DNA from: Actinophytocola xinjiangensis | Lineage (GTDB): Bacteria; Actinomycetota; Actinomycetes; Mycobacteriales; Pseudonocardiaceae | Direction: 5' to 3' | DNA: 64,000 nucleotides | Assembly: GCF_001921215.1 (NCBI RefSeq) | Contig: NZ_MSIF01000016.1 | Coordinates: 62,001-126,000, forward strand | Part shown: positions 37,519 to 45,179 of the stretch, piece by piece | Layout: each line of letters opens with the position of its first letter | How positions within the stretch are numbered: position 1 is the first letter of the stretch | Program-made: the position numbers and the translations under genes | The notes under the pieces: model-generated | Seen by the model: only the letters and a program-made list of their open reading frames with translations | What the model was told of the DNA's origin: nothing | Database searches by the model: none

Positions 37519-38236
37519 CGTTGACTCCGATCACTTGTCCGGTCAGCCACGACGCGTCCTCGGACGCCAGGAAACGCACCACTCCGGCGATGTCGGCCGG
37601 GCGCCCGGACCGGCCGAGCAGGGTCTGCGCGACGAGGATGTCGTGCCGTGCGGAACGGCCGGTCTCGTTGAAGAACTCGGTGTCCTGGACGTAGCCGGGG
37701 GACACGACGTTGACCGTGATTCCGTCCCTGCCACCCACCTTGGCGAGGTCGAACGCCCAGCCGGTGAGGCCGGCCTTGGCCGCCCCGTAGGCGTCACCGC
37801 CACCGCGCTGGCCCGCGATCGAGCCGATGCCGACCACCCGGCCGCCCGGTCTGCGCAGCGCCGGCCACAGCGCCTCGGTCACGTTCATCGTCGTCAACAG
37901 GTTCAGCTCGACCGTCCTGCGGAAGTCCTCGAACTTCCCGGTCAGGCCGGGTGCCACGTCCTTGACCGTCCCGCCGGCGTTGTTGACCAGCACGTCCACC
38001 GTCACGCCCGCGAACAGTTCACCCAGTCGCCGGACGTCGGTGGTGTCGGTCAGGTCCGCCACATGCGGGTGGATCGCGAGGTCCGGGTTCTCCTCGACCA
38101 CCCTGGCGAGGGGTTGCGCACGGCGCCCGACGATGTGCACCTGGGCGCCCTCGGCGGCCAACCGCTCCGCGACCGCGCGCCCGATTCCCGTCCCGCCGCC
38201 GGTCACGACCGCTGTCCTCCTGTCCACGGTGGTCAC
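37496..38236 (-). CDS. Short-chain dehydrogenase/reductase
   Basis: A 246-residue classical SDR. The cofactor motif TGGGTGIG is at residues 13-20, VGRRAQ follows beta-2 (suggesting NADPH), NNAGG is present, and the catalytic Ser (GSIAGQ) and Tyr-x3-Lys (YGAAK) are intact. The C-terminus GQVIGVNGG is typical. GTG 38236 overlaps the fused aminotransferase/ligase stop (GTGA). It may reduce or oxidise a beta-keto or hydroxy group on a carrier-bound building block. A FabG-like role is possible, but its substrate cannot be read from sequence. Confidence 0.93.
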   Translation of the reverse strand: MTTVDRRTAVVTGGGTGIGRAVAERLAAEGAQVHIVGRRAQPLARVVEENPDLAIHPHVADLTDTTDVRRLGELFAGVTVDVLVNNAGGTVKDVAPGLTGKFEDFRRTVELNLLTTMNVTEALWPALRRPGGRVVGIGSIAGQRGGGDAYGAAKAGLTGWAFDLAKVGGRDGITVNVVSPGYVQDTEFFNETGRSARHDILVAQTLLGRSGRPADIAGVVRFLASEDASWLTGQVIGVNGGALLGR

Positions 38237-40794
38237 CGCGTGATCACCAGCAGCGGGGTCTTGGCCGTCCGGTCGTTGCTCGCCAGCTCGTCCACCACAC
38301 CGACCTCGAACGCCGCCGGTGCGTCGGAAACCACGTAACCCAGCCCCAGGTGACCGGCGAGGACGTGGGAGCGCACGCGGTCGGGCAGGCCGGGCCGGGA
38401 GTCCGATGTGGACCTCACGTTGAGCACGAGCCGTTCCGCGGTGGTTCCCGGCGCGAGCAGTGCCAGCTGGGCGTCGAGGACGTCGTCGATCCCGCACGCG
38501 AGCCCGACCAGTTCCTCCGGCGAGATCAGCTGGTTGAGGAACTTGAAGTACGAGTCCACCCGGCCGAGGACCCGCAACGCCGCGGCCGGTCGGCCGCACG
38601 GGCAGTCGACGAACTCGCCGACGTCGCCGACCTGGTAGCGCAGCAACGGGTTCACGCACCTTTCGTGCGTGTTGGTGATCAGGATCGCGCCGTCGCGCAG
38701 CTCCACGTACTGGTAGGGCAGCGGGTGCACGGTGTCCGGCCGGCACAGTGGGGTGTTCCAGCCGATCACCCAGGTCTCGGTCGAGCCGTAGAGGCCCCAG
38801 ACCTCGGCCTCCGGCAGGTGCTTGGCCACCAGCGCCGAGGTCGCGTCGTCGAACTTCTCCCCCACCCACAGGAGTTTGCGCAGGGCCGGCCAGGTCCGGC
38901 CGCTGTGCCCGAGGTGCAGGAGCAGGCGCTTGAGGGTGGTCGGTGTGGCCGCCAGTGCCGTGCACCCCTGGGCCTGGAAGAAGTCGATCCACGAGTCCAG
39001 CTCGTCGTCGGCGAGACCGCCGAACGGGACCACCGCCGCGCCGGAGGCCGCGGCGACGGCGTTGTAGAAGTAGTGCGCCGACCACAGCCGTCCCGGGGTG
39101 AACAGGTTGACCACCACGTCGTGCGGGTCGAGCGGCTGCCAGTGGGCGAGGATGTCCGGCACGAACATGTCGCCGGGGATGAGGCTCAGCCTCGGTTCGG
39201 AGATCGTGCCGCCGCTGGCGTACACGTAGGCACCGCCCCGCCCGTCCGGCTCGCCGGAGAGCAGCTCCTCGATCGCGGTGTTCAGCTCGTCCTTCGACAG
39301 CACCGGAACATCTGCCCATTCCGTGGCCGGGCCGTACTTGGCCCGCAGCGACGGCATCCGGGCCGCTCTGGCCAGCAGTGGGCCGGCGGCCGGCGGCGCG
39401 CTGACACTTTCGGTGGTCTCCAAGGGAATCCTCGCCTTCACAGTGGGGTCGGGGGTCACCGCCGCGAGCGCGTCCTCGACGATGTCGAGCGCGGTGTCCA
39501 GTACGTCTTCGGTCACCACCAGGGGTGGCAGCAGCCGCAGCACGGCACCCGCCCGCCCGCCGGTCTCCAGGATGAGACCCCGGTCGAGGCAGCGGCGCTG
39601 CGCCTCACGGGCCAGGTCGCCACGTGGCTCGCCGGTGCGGGGGTCGGCCAGCTCGATCCCCCACATCAGGCCGGTGCCCCGGACGTCGAACACGTGGCGG
39701 TGGCGGGCCGGCAGTCCGGACAGCCGCCGCCGCACCTGTTCCCCACGCGCGCGCACGTCGTCGAGAACCCCGTCGCGCTCGATGATCCGGATCGCCTCGA
39801 CCCCGGTGGCGAACGCCAACTGGTTGCCGCGAAAGGTCCCGCTGTGCGCGCCGGGCGCCCAGACGTCGAGCCGCTCGTCGTAGATGATCACCGCGGCGGG
39901 CAGTCCCACGCCGGAGAGCGCCTTGGACGCGACCACGACGTCGGGCTCGATGCCGTACCGCTCGAAGGCGAACCAGTCGCCGGTCCGTCCGCAGCCGGTC
40001 TGCACCTCGTCGACCACCAGCGGGATGTCCAGTTCCCTGGTGAGCTCCCGGATCCTGGTCACGAACTCCGGCCGGGCGGGAATGACGCCGCCCTCGCCCT
40101 GCACCAGTTCGAGGACGACGGCCGCGGGGGTCGCGATCCCACCGTGCGTGTCGCGCAACTGGTTCTCCAGCACCGCGACACAGTTCGTCGCGCAGGTGTC
40201 CGGGTCCAGGCTCAGCGGGCACCGTGCGCAGTAGGAGTAGGGGAAGAAGTGCACGCCCGGCATGGGATTGGCGATGCGCTCCTTCTGCCCCACCCAGCCG
40301 GTCATGGACAGGGCGGCGGTGGAGCTGCCGTGGAACGCACCGGAGAACACGACGACGTCGCCCCGGCCGGTCGCGGTCTTGCACAGCTTGATCGCGGCGT
40401 CGACCGCGTTCGCGCCGGTGGGACCGCAGAACTGGATGCGCATGTGGTCCCGCATACCGGCCGGGAGCATGCGCAGCTGCGCGGAGACGAACTCGTCCTT
40501 CGCCTCGGTCGGCAGGTCCAGCCCGTGCACGAACTCGTCCAGCTGCGCCTTCGCCGTCGCCACCAGTTCGGGGTGGCTGTGGCCGAGGGAGACCACGCCG
40601 GCGCCGCTCAGGAAGTCGACGAAGACGTTCCCGTCGACGTCCTCGACGAAGCACCCCCGCGCGCGGGCGACCGCGATGGGCAGGTTTCTCGGGTAGGCAC
40701 GCGCGTTGGACTCACGCTGCGACTGGGACGCGAGGAGCGCCGCGCCGCGCGGGCCGGGAATCGCGGTCCGGACCATCGGGCCTCGTGGGTTCAT
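38233..40794 (-). CDS. Fusion: class III aminotransferase (DABA type) + PaaK-like adenylate-forming ligase
   Basis: An 853-residue two-domain protein. Residues 1-435 are a class III PLP aminotransferase close to diaminobutyrate:2-oxoglutarate aminotransferases: FVDFLSGAGVVSLGHSHP, QFCGPTGANAVDAAIKL, VVDEVQTGCGRTG and the PLP lysine at 291 (VASKALSG). A linker (about 435-470) leads to a PaaK/phenylacetate-CoA-ligase-like adenylation domain: YASGGTISEPRLS, WGLYGSTETWVIGW, LLRYQVGDVGEF and VDSYFKFLNQLISPEEL. I see no stop or frameshift between them. A direct reading is that aspartate semialdehyde or a similar aldehyde is aminated and the amino acid activated by one polypeptide. ATG 40794 overlaps the DAHP synthase stop (ATGA). 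Confidence 0.9.
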   Translation of the reverse strand: MNPRGPMVRTAIPGPRGAALLASQSQRESNARAYPRNLPIAVARARGCFVEDVDGNVFVDFLSGAGVVSLGHSHPELVATAKAQLDEFVHGLDLPTEAKDEFVSAQLRMLPAGMRDHMRIQFCGPTGANAVDAAIKLCKTATGRGDVVVFSGAFHGSSTAALSMTGWVGQKERIANPMPGVHFFPYSYCARCPLSLDPDTCATNCVAVLENQLRDTHGGIATPAAVVLELVQGEGGVIPARPEFVTRIRELTRELDIPLVVDEVQTGCGRTGDWFAFERYGIEPDVVVASKALSGVGLPAAVIIYDERLDVWAPGAHSGTFRGNQLAFATGVEAIRIIERDGVLDDVRARGEQVRRRLSGLPARHRHVFDVRGTGLMWGIELADPRTGEPRGDLAREAQRRCLDRGLILETGGRAGAVLRLLPPLVVTEDVLDTALDIVEDALAAVTPDPTVKARIPLETTESVSAPPAAGPLLARAARMPSLRAKYGPATEWADVPVLSKDELNTAIEELLSGEPDGRGGAYVYASGGTISEPRLSLIPGDMFVPDILAHWQPLDPHDVVVNLFTPGRLWSAHYFYNAVAAASGAAVVPFGGLADDELDSWIDFFQAQGCTALAATPTTLKRLLLHLGHSGRTWPALRKLLWVGEKFDDATSALVAKHLPEAEVWGLYGSTETWVIGWNTPLCRPDTVHPLPYQYVELRDGAILITNTHERCVNPLLRYQVGDVGEFVDCPCGRPAAALRVLGRVDSYFKFLNQLISPEELVGLACGIDDVLDAQLALLAPGTTAERLVLNVRSTSDSRPGLPDRVRSHVLAGHLGLGYVVSDAPAAFEVGVVDELASNDRTAKTPLLVITR

Positions 40795-41996
40795 GCGGTG
40801 CTCCCCGTCTCGGAGTCGCCGGCCACGGTCGCGCCCCAGCCGGCGTCCAGTGCGGTGGCGACGACGACGGCGGCCTGTTCGGCGTTGAGCCGGGCGTCGC
40901 ACACGGTGGTGTAGTGGTCAAGCCGGCGGTCCAGGTCCGGCGCGGAGCCGACGCACTCGACCACCGGCTCCGGCGTCGTCTCCAGGTGCAGCCCCGCGAG
41001 CGCCAGGCCGTGGTCGCGCAGCACGGCACAGCAGGCCGCCACCTCGGCGACGACGTCGTCCACGACCCGGGTCTTCTGCCCGTGCCGGTTGCGGAGGTTG
41101 TTGCCGTGCAGGGGATCGCACAGCCACAGCACGTCGCGGGCCAGCGGGCCCAACTCGTCCAGCAGCCGGGGCAGCGTCTGCCCGAGTCGCGGGCCCAGCC
41201 GCGTGATCAGGCTCAGCCGTCCCGGCGCGTGGCCGTGTGCGAGGCGGGTGACGAGCGTGGCCACGTCCGCCGCGGTCGCGTCCGGGCCGATCTTCACCCC
41301 GACCGGGTTGGTGATGGCCTCGGCGAACGCGATGTGCGCGCCGTCGACGGCGCGCGTGCGCTCGCCGATCCAGAGGAGGTGGCCGGAGGAGCCGTAGTCG
41401 CCGCCCTGGAGGTCGTCCTCCCGGACCAGGGCGTGCTCGTAGTCCAGCAGGAGCGCCTCGTGGCTGGCGTAGGTGACCGAGTGGGGGTGGTCGGTACCAC
41501 CGAAGGGGGGCAGCAGGTCCCGCAGGAACAGTGCGTCCAGCGCCGTCGCGGAGTGGTCGTAGGCGGCCAGCAGGCGCCGGGCGTCGGCGACCCTGGCCTC
41601 GGGGTGCTCGTCGGGCGAGTTCACCGCGTCGCCGCGATACACCGGCAGCGGTCCGTGCGCGGTGGTCTCCGTCGACTCGGAGCGCGGTTTCGCGTACTGC
41701 CCGGCGAACCTGCCGACGCGGACCACGGGGACGCCGGTCGCCACCTCCACCTGGTCGGCCAGGGCGGTCAACAGGTCGAGCTTGCCGGCCATCGTGTCGG
41801 TGAACCGTTCCGCGCAGTCGCCGGCCTGGATGACCAGCGCCGCGCCGGCGGCCACCGCGGCCAGCTCCCGTTGCAGCGAGTAGCACGACGACGGGGTGAC
41901 CAGGGCGGGGCGCCGGCGCAGTTCGGCGACCACCGCGGCCAGTTCCGTGCCCCAGTCGGGTTGCTGTACGGCCGGGAGCCGGGTCCTCTCCGCCAT
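40791..41996 (-). CDS. Class II 3-deoxy-7-phosphoheptulonate (DAHP) synthase
   Basis: A 401-residue plant-type DAHP synthase, the first step of the shikimate pathway (PEP + erythrose 4-phosphate). Metal and substrate motifs are present: QAGDCAERF (Cys), IGERTRAVDGAHIAFA, NPVGVKIGP, LWLCDPLHGN (His), LHLETTPEPVVECVG (Glu) and CDARLNAEQ (Asp). It is shorter than the roughly 450-residue housekeeping enzymes, as cluster copies often are. ATG 41996 shares a base with the MIO gene stop (TGATG). A second, pathway copy implies that the operon needs extra aromatic precursor. Confidence 0.95.
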   Translation of the reverse strand: MAERTRLPAVQQPDWGTELAAVVAELRRRPALVTPSSCYSLQRELAAVAAGAALVIQAGDCAERFTDTMAGKLDLLTALADQVEVATGVPVVRVGRFAGQYAKPRSESTETTAHGPLPVYRGDAVNSPDEHPEARVADARRLLAAYDHSATALDALFLRDLLPPFGGTDHPHSVTYASHEALLLDYEHALVREDDLQGGDYGSSGHLLWIGERTRAVDGAHIAFAEAITNPVGVKIGPDATAADVATLVTRLAHGHAPGRLSLITRLGPRLGQTLPRLLDELGPLARDVLWLCDPLHGNNLRNRHGQKTRVVDDVVAEVAACCAVLRDHGLALAGLHLETTPEPVVECVGSAPDLDRRLDHYTTVCDARLNAEQAAVVVATALDAGWGATVAGDSETGSTA

Positions 41997-43459
41997 CAGG
42001 ACACCTCCTGGTCGCCGAAGATCTCCTCGAGCCGGGCGGCGAGGTCCACGACCGCGTCCGCCATCGGCCGGTCGGTGGTGAGGTCGGGCGTGTCGTCGGC
42101 GAGGTCGGCCCACAGCGGCGTGCTGTCCCGTGGTCGCAGGCGATGGGTCCAGGCCAGTGCGTGGCCGAGCGACGCCGCGATCCACCACGCCCGGTCGAGC
42201 ATCTCCGCGACGGTGTTGGCCCCGTTCAGGGCCATCGGCACGTGGTCCTGGTTGTCCAGGTTCGTGGGCACCGGCGTGCACGACGCCGGGTAGGCGCGCT
42301 GGCGGATGGCGGCGAGGTGGGAGGTAGCGGCGATCTGCACACCGGCGAACCCGCTCGTCCGCCCGGCGTCGTGGGCCAGCAGGGGCGACAGACCACCGTT
42401 GCGGTGGGGGTTGAGCACCATGGCGAGTTGGCGTTCCACCAGGAAGGCCACCTGCTGCACGCACACCGCGTGCACCTCGCTCACGAGCGCCACCGGGGCG
42501 GCGTGGAAGTTGCCGCCGTGGTGGACGCGGCCGTCGACCACGACCGGGTTGTCCGTACAGCCCGCGGCCTCGGTCACCAGCACGCCCTCCTGCAGCCGAA
42601 CCTGGTCGAGCACCGCACCGATGACCTGCGGCGCGCACCGCAGCGAGTACGCCTCCTGGAACGGCCGTCCACCTGGCTCGGCCGGCTCGACGTGTTCGGC
42701 CCGGATCAGGTCGGCCGCCACCCGGTGCCCGTCGTGCCCCCGGACGGTGGCGATCTCCGCGCGGAACGGGGCGCCCACGCTGCCGAGCAGGGTCGCGAGC
42801 CGCCCGGTCGCGGCCGCCGCGAACCGCGCCAACGCGGTCAGTCGGGAGTGGTTGACCAGTGCCCTGGCCAGGGCGGCGGACGTGCCGTTGACGAACGCGA
42901 GCGCCGAGCGCGTCTCCCAGCACACCGGGGTCAGCCCCAGCTCACGGAGCACGTCGGCGGCCGGTTCGGGACGCCACTGGTCGCCTGTCCGTGTCCAGGC
43001 CTGCCGCTGGCCCGCCGCGGCCTGTGCCGCGTGCGCCAGTGGCACGAGGTCGCCGCTCGCACTGAGGCTGCCGTCCCGAGGGACCACGGGCGTGAACCCC
43101 GCGTTCCACTGTTCGGCGAGCAGCTCCCACGTTCTCAGGTCGACGCCGGAGTGCCCGAGACGCATGCCGCGCAGCCGCAGCCACACGGCCAGCCGGGTCA
43201 CCACGGGCGGCAGCGGCGGCCCCTGACCGACGGTGAGGTGGTTGATCAGCCCGGTGCCCTGGGTCCACGCGTCCGGGTCGGCGGCGTACTCGGCGAGCGG
43301 GCCGAAGCCCCTGCTGATCCCGTAGACCGGTCGGTGGGCCGCGATCTCGGCCAGGTCGGCACGGCCGCGGGACATCGCGGCCCGCTCCCGCGCGCTCAGC
43401 GAGAGATGGCCCTTCCAGCCAGCCTCGGCGATGACCTCGGCGACGCTGTCACAGCGCAT
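41996..43459 (-). CDS. MIO-type aromatic amino acid ammonia-lyase or aminomutase
   Basis: A 487-residue member of the HAL/PAL/TAL/aminomutase family. The MIO-forming triad is Ala134-Ser135-Gly136 in SLSASGDLVPLAH. Tyr46 in VYGISRGFGP, NGTSAALA, QEAYSLRCAPQVIG, TDNPVV and GGNFHA are all in family order. The usual TTGFG reads SRGFG. It removes ammonia from an aromatic amino acid to give an arylacrylate, or shifts the amino group to give a beta-amino acid; the sequence seen here does not settle which. ATG 43459 overlaps the ligase stop by 11 bases; a GTG 15 bases upstream is possible. The DAHP synthase that follows supports an aromatic substrate. Confidence 0.92.
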   Translation of the reverse strand: MRCDSVAEVIAEAGWKGHLSLSARERAAMSRGRADLAEIAAHRPVYGISRGFGPLAEYAADPDAWTQGTGLINHLTVGQGPPLPPVVTRLAVWLRLRGMRLGHSGVDLRTWELLAEQWNAGFTPVVPRDGSLSASGDLVPLAHAAQAAAGQRQAWTRTGDQWRPEPAADVLRELGLTPVCWETRSALAFVNGTSAALARALVNHSRLTALARFAAAATGRLATLLGSVGAPFRAEIATVRGHDGHRVAADLIRAEHVEPAEPGGRPFQEAYSLRCAPQVIGAVLDQVRLQEGVLVTEAAGCTDNPVVVDGRVHHGGNFHAAPVALVSEVHAVCVQQVAFLVERQLAMVLNPHRNGGLSPLLAHDAGRTSGFAGVQIAATSHLAAIRQRAYPASCTPVPTNLDNQDHVPMALNGANTVAEMLDRAWWIAASLGHALAWTHRLRPRDSTPLWADLADDTPDLTTDRPMADAVVDLAARLEEIFGDQEVS

Positions 43460-44459
43460 TCTCGACCGCCCCACGGGCCGCCGCGAGCAGCCGATCGATA
43501 CGCACCTTGCCGGTGGCGCTGCGGGGCACCGCCGCGACCCGGACGACCCGACGGGGCACCGGCACCCCCTGGAACGCCTTCGCCAGCGCGGCCTGGACGT
43601 CCTGGCCGGTCACCAGGCCGGTGTCGTCGGCGTAGAACAGTTCGTAGTGCTCGGCCCGCACCTCGTCCCGCCTGGGCAGGCACACCAGGTCCACGCCCGG
43701 GAAGCGCACCCGCACCTCGTGCTCGACGTCGTCCAGACGCAGCCGACGACCATTGATCTTGATCAGCCGGGTGGCCCGGCCGAGCAGTTCGAACTGGCGC
43801 TTCCCGACGGGACGCACGAGGTCCTCCAGCGACACGGGTTCGGCCGGCCGGTCCTGGCCCGCCAGGCGGGCGTTGCGTGGACCACGGACCCGCAACGGTT
43901 GTTCCGTGGGGGAAACCGGGTCGGTCACCAGGTCGGTCACCAGGTCGACGTCGGGGAACAGCGTCCACACCGACGCGCGCGCCGGGCGGGGCGACAGTGT
44001 CCGGTGGGCGACCGCGCCGGTCTCGGTCGAGCCGAGGATCTCCACGGCCCGGAACCCGCTTCCGGCGAGTCTGGTCAGCGTCTGCCGCGTGGCCGGTGTG
44101 ACGGGGCCCGTGCTGTGCACCGCGATCACGCCCCCCAGGTCGCCGGCGAGGCTGCGCAGCATGAGCCAGGTGGACGGCAGGCAGACCAGCAGGACGCGCT
44201 CACCCGGCGTGCGGTCCGGCACCTGCCACGGGGTGTCCCAGAGGTGCCTCACCGGCACGTTCAGGTGCGCCGGCAGCAGGTCACCGAGCAGTCGGCCGTA
44301 CAGGTGCGTGGTGGGCGCGTAGTTCACCACGCGGTCGACCGGGCCGAGGACCTCGGCCAGCAGCGTCACCTCGGAGAACAGCTGGTCCCTTGTCCGGGTC
44401 CACACGACGGACTCGCCACAGGTGCCGGAGGTCGCGAACTCCTCGTCCGTCGAGGTCAC
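43449..44459 (-). CDS. Short adenylate-forming (AMP-binding) enzyme
   Basis: A 336-residue member of the ANL superfamily that begins directly at the phosphate-loop motif: EEFATSGTCGES near residue 6. LGSTETGAVAHR (A5), LGRATRLIKINGRRLRLDDV (A8) and RSATGKVRIDRLL with the C-terminal lysine (A10) are present. The N-terminal 150-180 residues of normal family members are missing. GTG 44459 overlaps the ACP stop (GTGA), so the short form appears to be the real protein. It likely activates an acid, such as the MIO product, and loads it onto the adjacent ACP. Confidence 0.85.
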   Translation of the reverse strand: MTSTDEEFATSGTCGESVVWTRTRDQLFSEVTLLAEVLGPVDRVVNYAPTTHLYGRLLGDLLPAHLNVPVRHLWDTPWQVPDRTPGERVLLVCLPSTWLMLRSLAGDLGGVIAVHSTGPVTPATRQTLTRLAGSGFRAVEILGSTETGAVAHRTLSPRPARASVWTLFPDVDLVTDLVTDPVSPTEQPLRVRGPRNARLAGQDRPAEPVSLEDLVRPVGKRQFELLGRATRLIKINGRRLRLDDVEHEVRVRFPGVDLVCLPRRDEVRAEHYELFYADDTGLVTGQDVQAALAKAFQGVPVPRRVVRVAAVPRSATGKVRIDRLLAAARGAVENAL

Positions 44460-44749
44460 CGCTCGCTCCGCAGCAGGGCACGGTCTTCCAGCCGGTCGCC
44501 AACGAACCGGGCCATCCGGGCGACCGTGGCGAACCAGTGCCGCACGTCGTGCGCCACGAAGTCGACCTCGATGTCGAACTCGCCCTCGATCGCGGTGATG
44601 CACTCCATCGCGGTGAGGCTGTCGTAGCGCTCGCCGAGGGCCTGCGCGAGATCGGCGTCCTGAGCGAGGTGGTCGACCGCGTCACCGAGGGTTCGGCCCA
44701 GCACGGACCGGATCCGCGTGACGATCTCGGTGTCGGTCAGCTGTGTCAT
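44456..44749 (-). CDS. Free-standing acyl carrier protein
   Basis: A 97-residue carrier protein. The phosphopantetheine Ser is residue 44 in ERYDSLTAMECITAIEGE, followed by FDIEV as in ACP helix III. The motif is DSL with Tyr before Asp, unlike the GFDSL of the PKS domains in this window. It is longer at the C-terminus than a simple ACP, ending RLEDRALLRSER. ATG 44749 overlaps the tautomerase stop (ATGA) and its own stop overlaps the ligase GTG. It probably carries the activated aromatic or diamino unit for later transfer. Confidence 0.92.
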   Translation of the reverse strand: MTQLTDTEIVTRIRSVLGRTLGDAVDHLAQDADLAQALGERYDSLTAMECITAIEGEFDIEVDFVAHDVRHWFATVARMARFVGDRLEDRALLRSER

Positions 44750-45171
44750 CGGTTCTGGTTCCCTTGCTTCTGCGGGGATCCCGGCTGGTCGGCACGGACC
44801 AGCCGGCCGCGCCGGGCGAAGTACACGAGGCTCGGCGCGGTCGGACGGAATTCGAGGTGGACGAAAGGGGTTTGCTCGGTGACCCGCAACGCGGCGGCGA
44901 TCTCGTCCGCGAGGTCCGCGCGGAACCACTCGTCACGGTCGGGCCCGACGCAACAGGTCACCGAGGCGAACGGCAGCGCGTCCGCGTCCCGGACCAACGC
45001 GTCGACCGGCACCGCACCGGTGAAGACCGTGTCCGCGCCGGTGTCGACGAAGCGGATGACCACGTGCGCCGGGTCGACGCCCCGGTCGGCGAACCACCGG
45101 GTCAGCCGCACCGCGATCGCACGCCGGCGCGCCGGCCGTGGAGCCGGGGTGTCGATGGTGATGGTCGGCAT
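44746..45171 (-). CDS. Tautomerase-superfamily-like protein (two 4-OT-like halves)
   Basis: A 141-residue protein whose N-terminus MPTITID would leave Pro1 after Met removal, the catalytic residue of the 4-oxalocrotonate tautomerase superfamily. The first half (PTITID... helix RRRAIAVRLTRWFAD... HVVIRFVDTGADTVFTGA) has a beta-alpha-beta layout like 4-OT. The second (FASVTCCVG... ADLADEIAAALRV... FVHLEFRPTAPSLVYFARRG) repeats it, though without an obvious second Pro. ATG 45171 follows TGAGGTGCGCC, which overlaps the previous stop. It could isomerise an enol/keto intermediate. The family call is from fold-like pattern only and could be wrong. Confidence 0.55.
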   Translation of the reverse strand: MPTITIDTPAPRPARRRAIAVRLTRWFADRGVDPAHVVIRFVDTGADTVFTGAVPVDALVRDADALPFASVTCCVGPDRDEWFRADLADEIAAALRVTEQTPFVHLEFRPTAPSLVYFARRGRLVRADQPGSPQKQGNQNR

Positions 45172-45179
45172 GGCGCACC

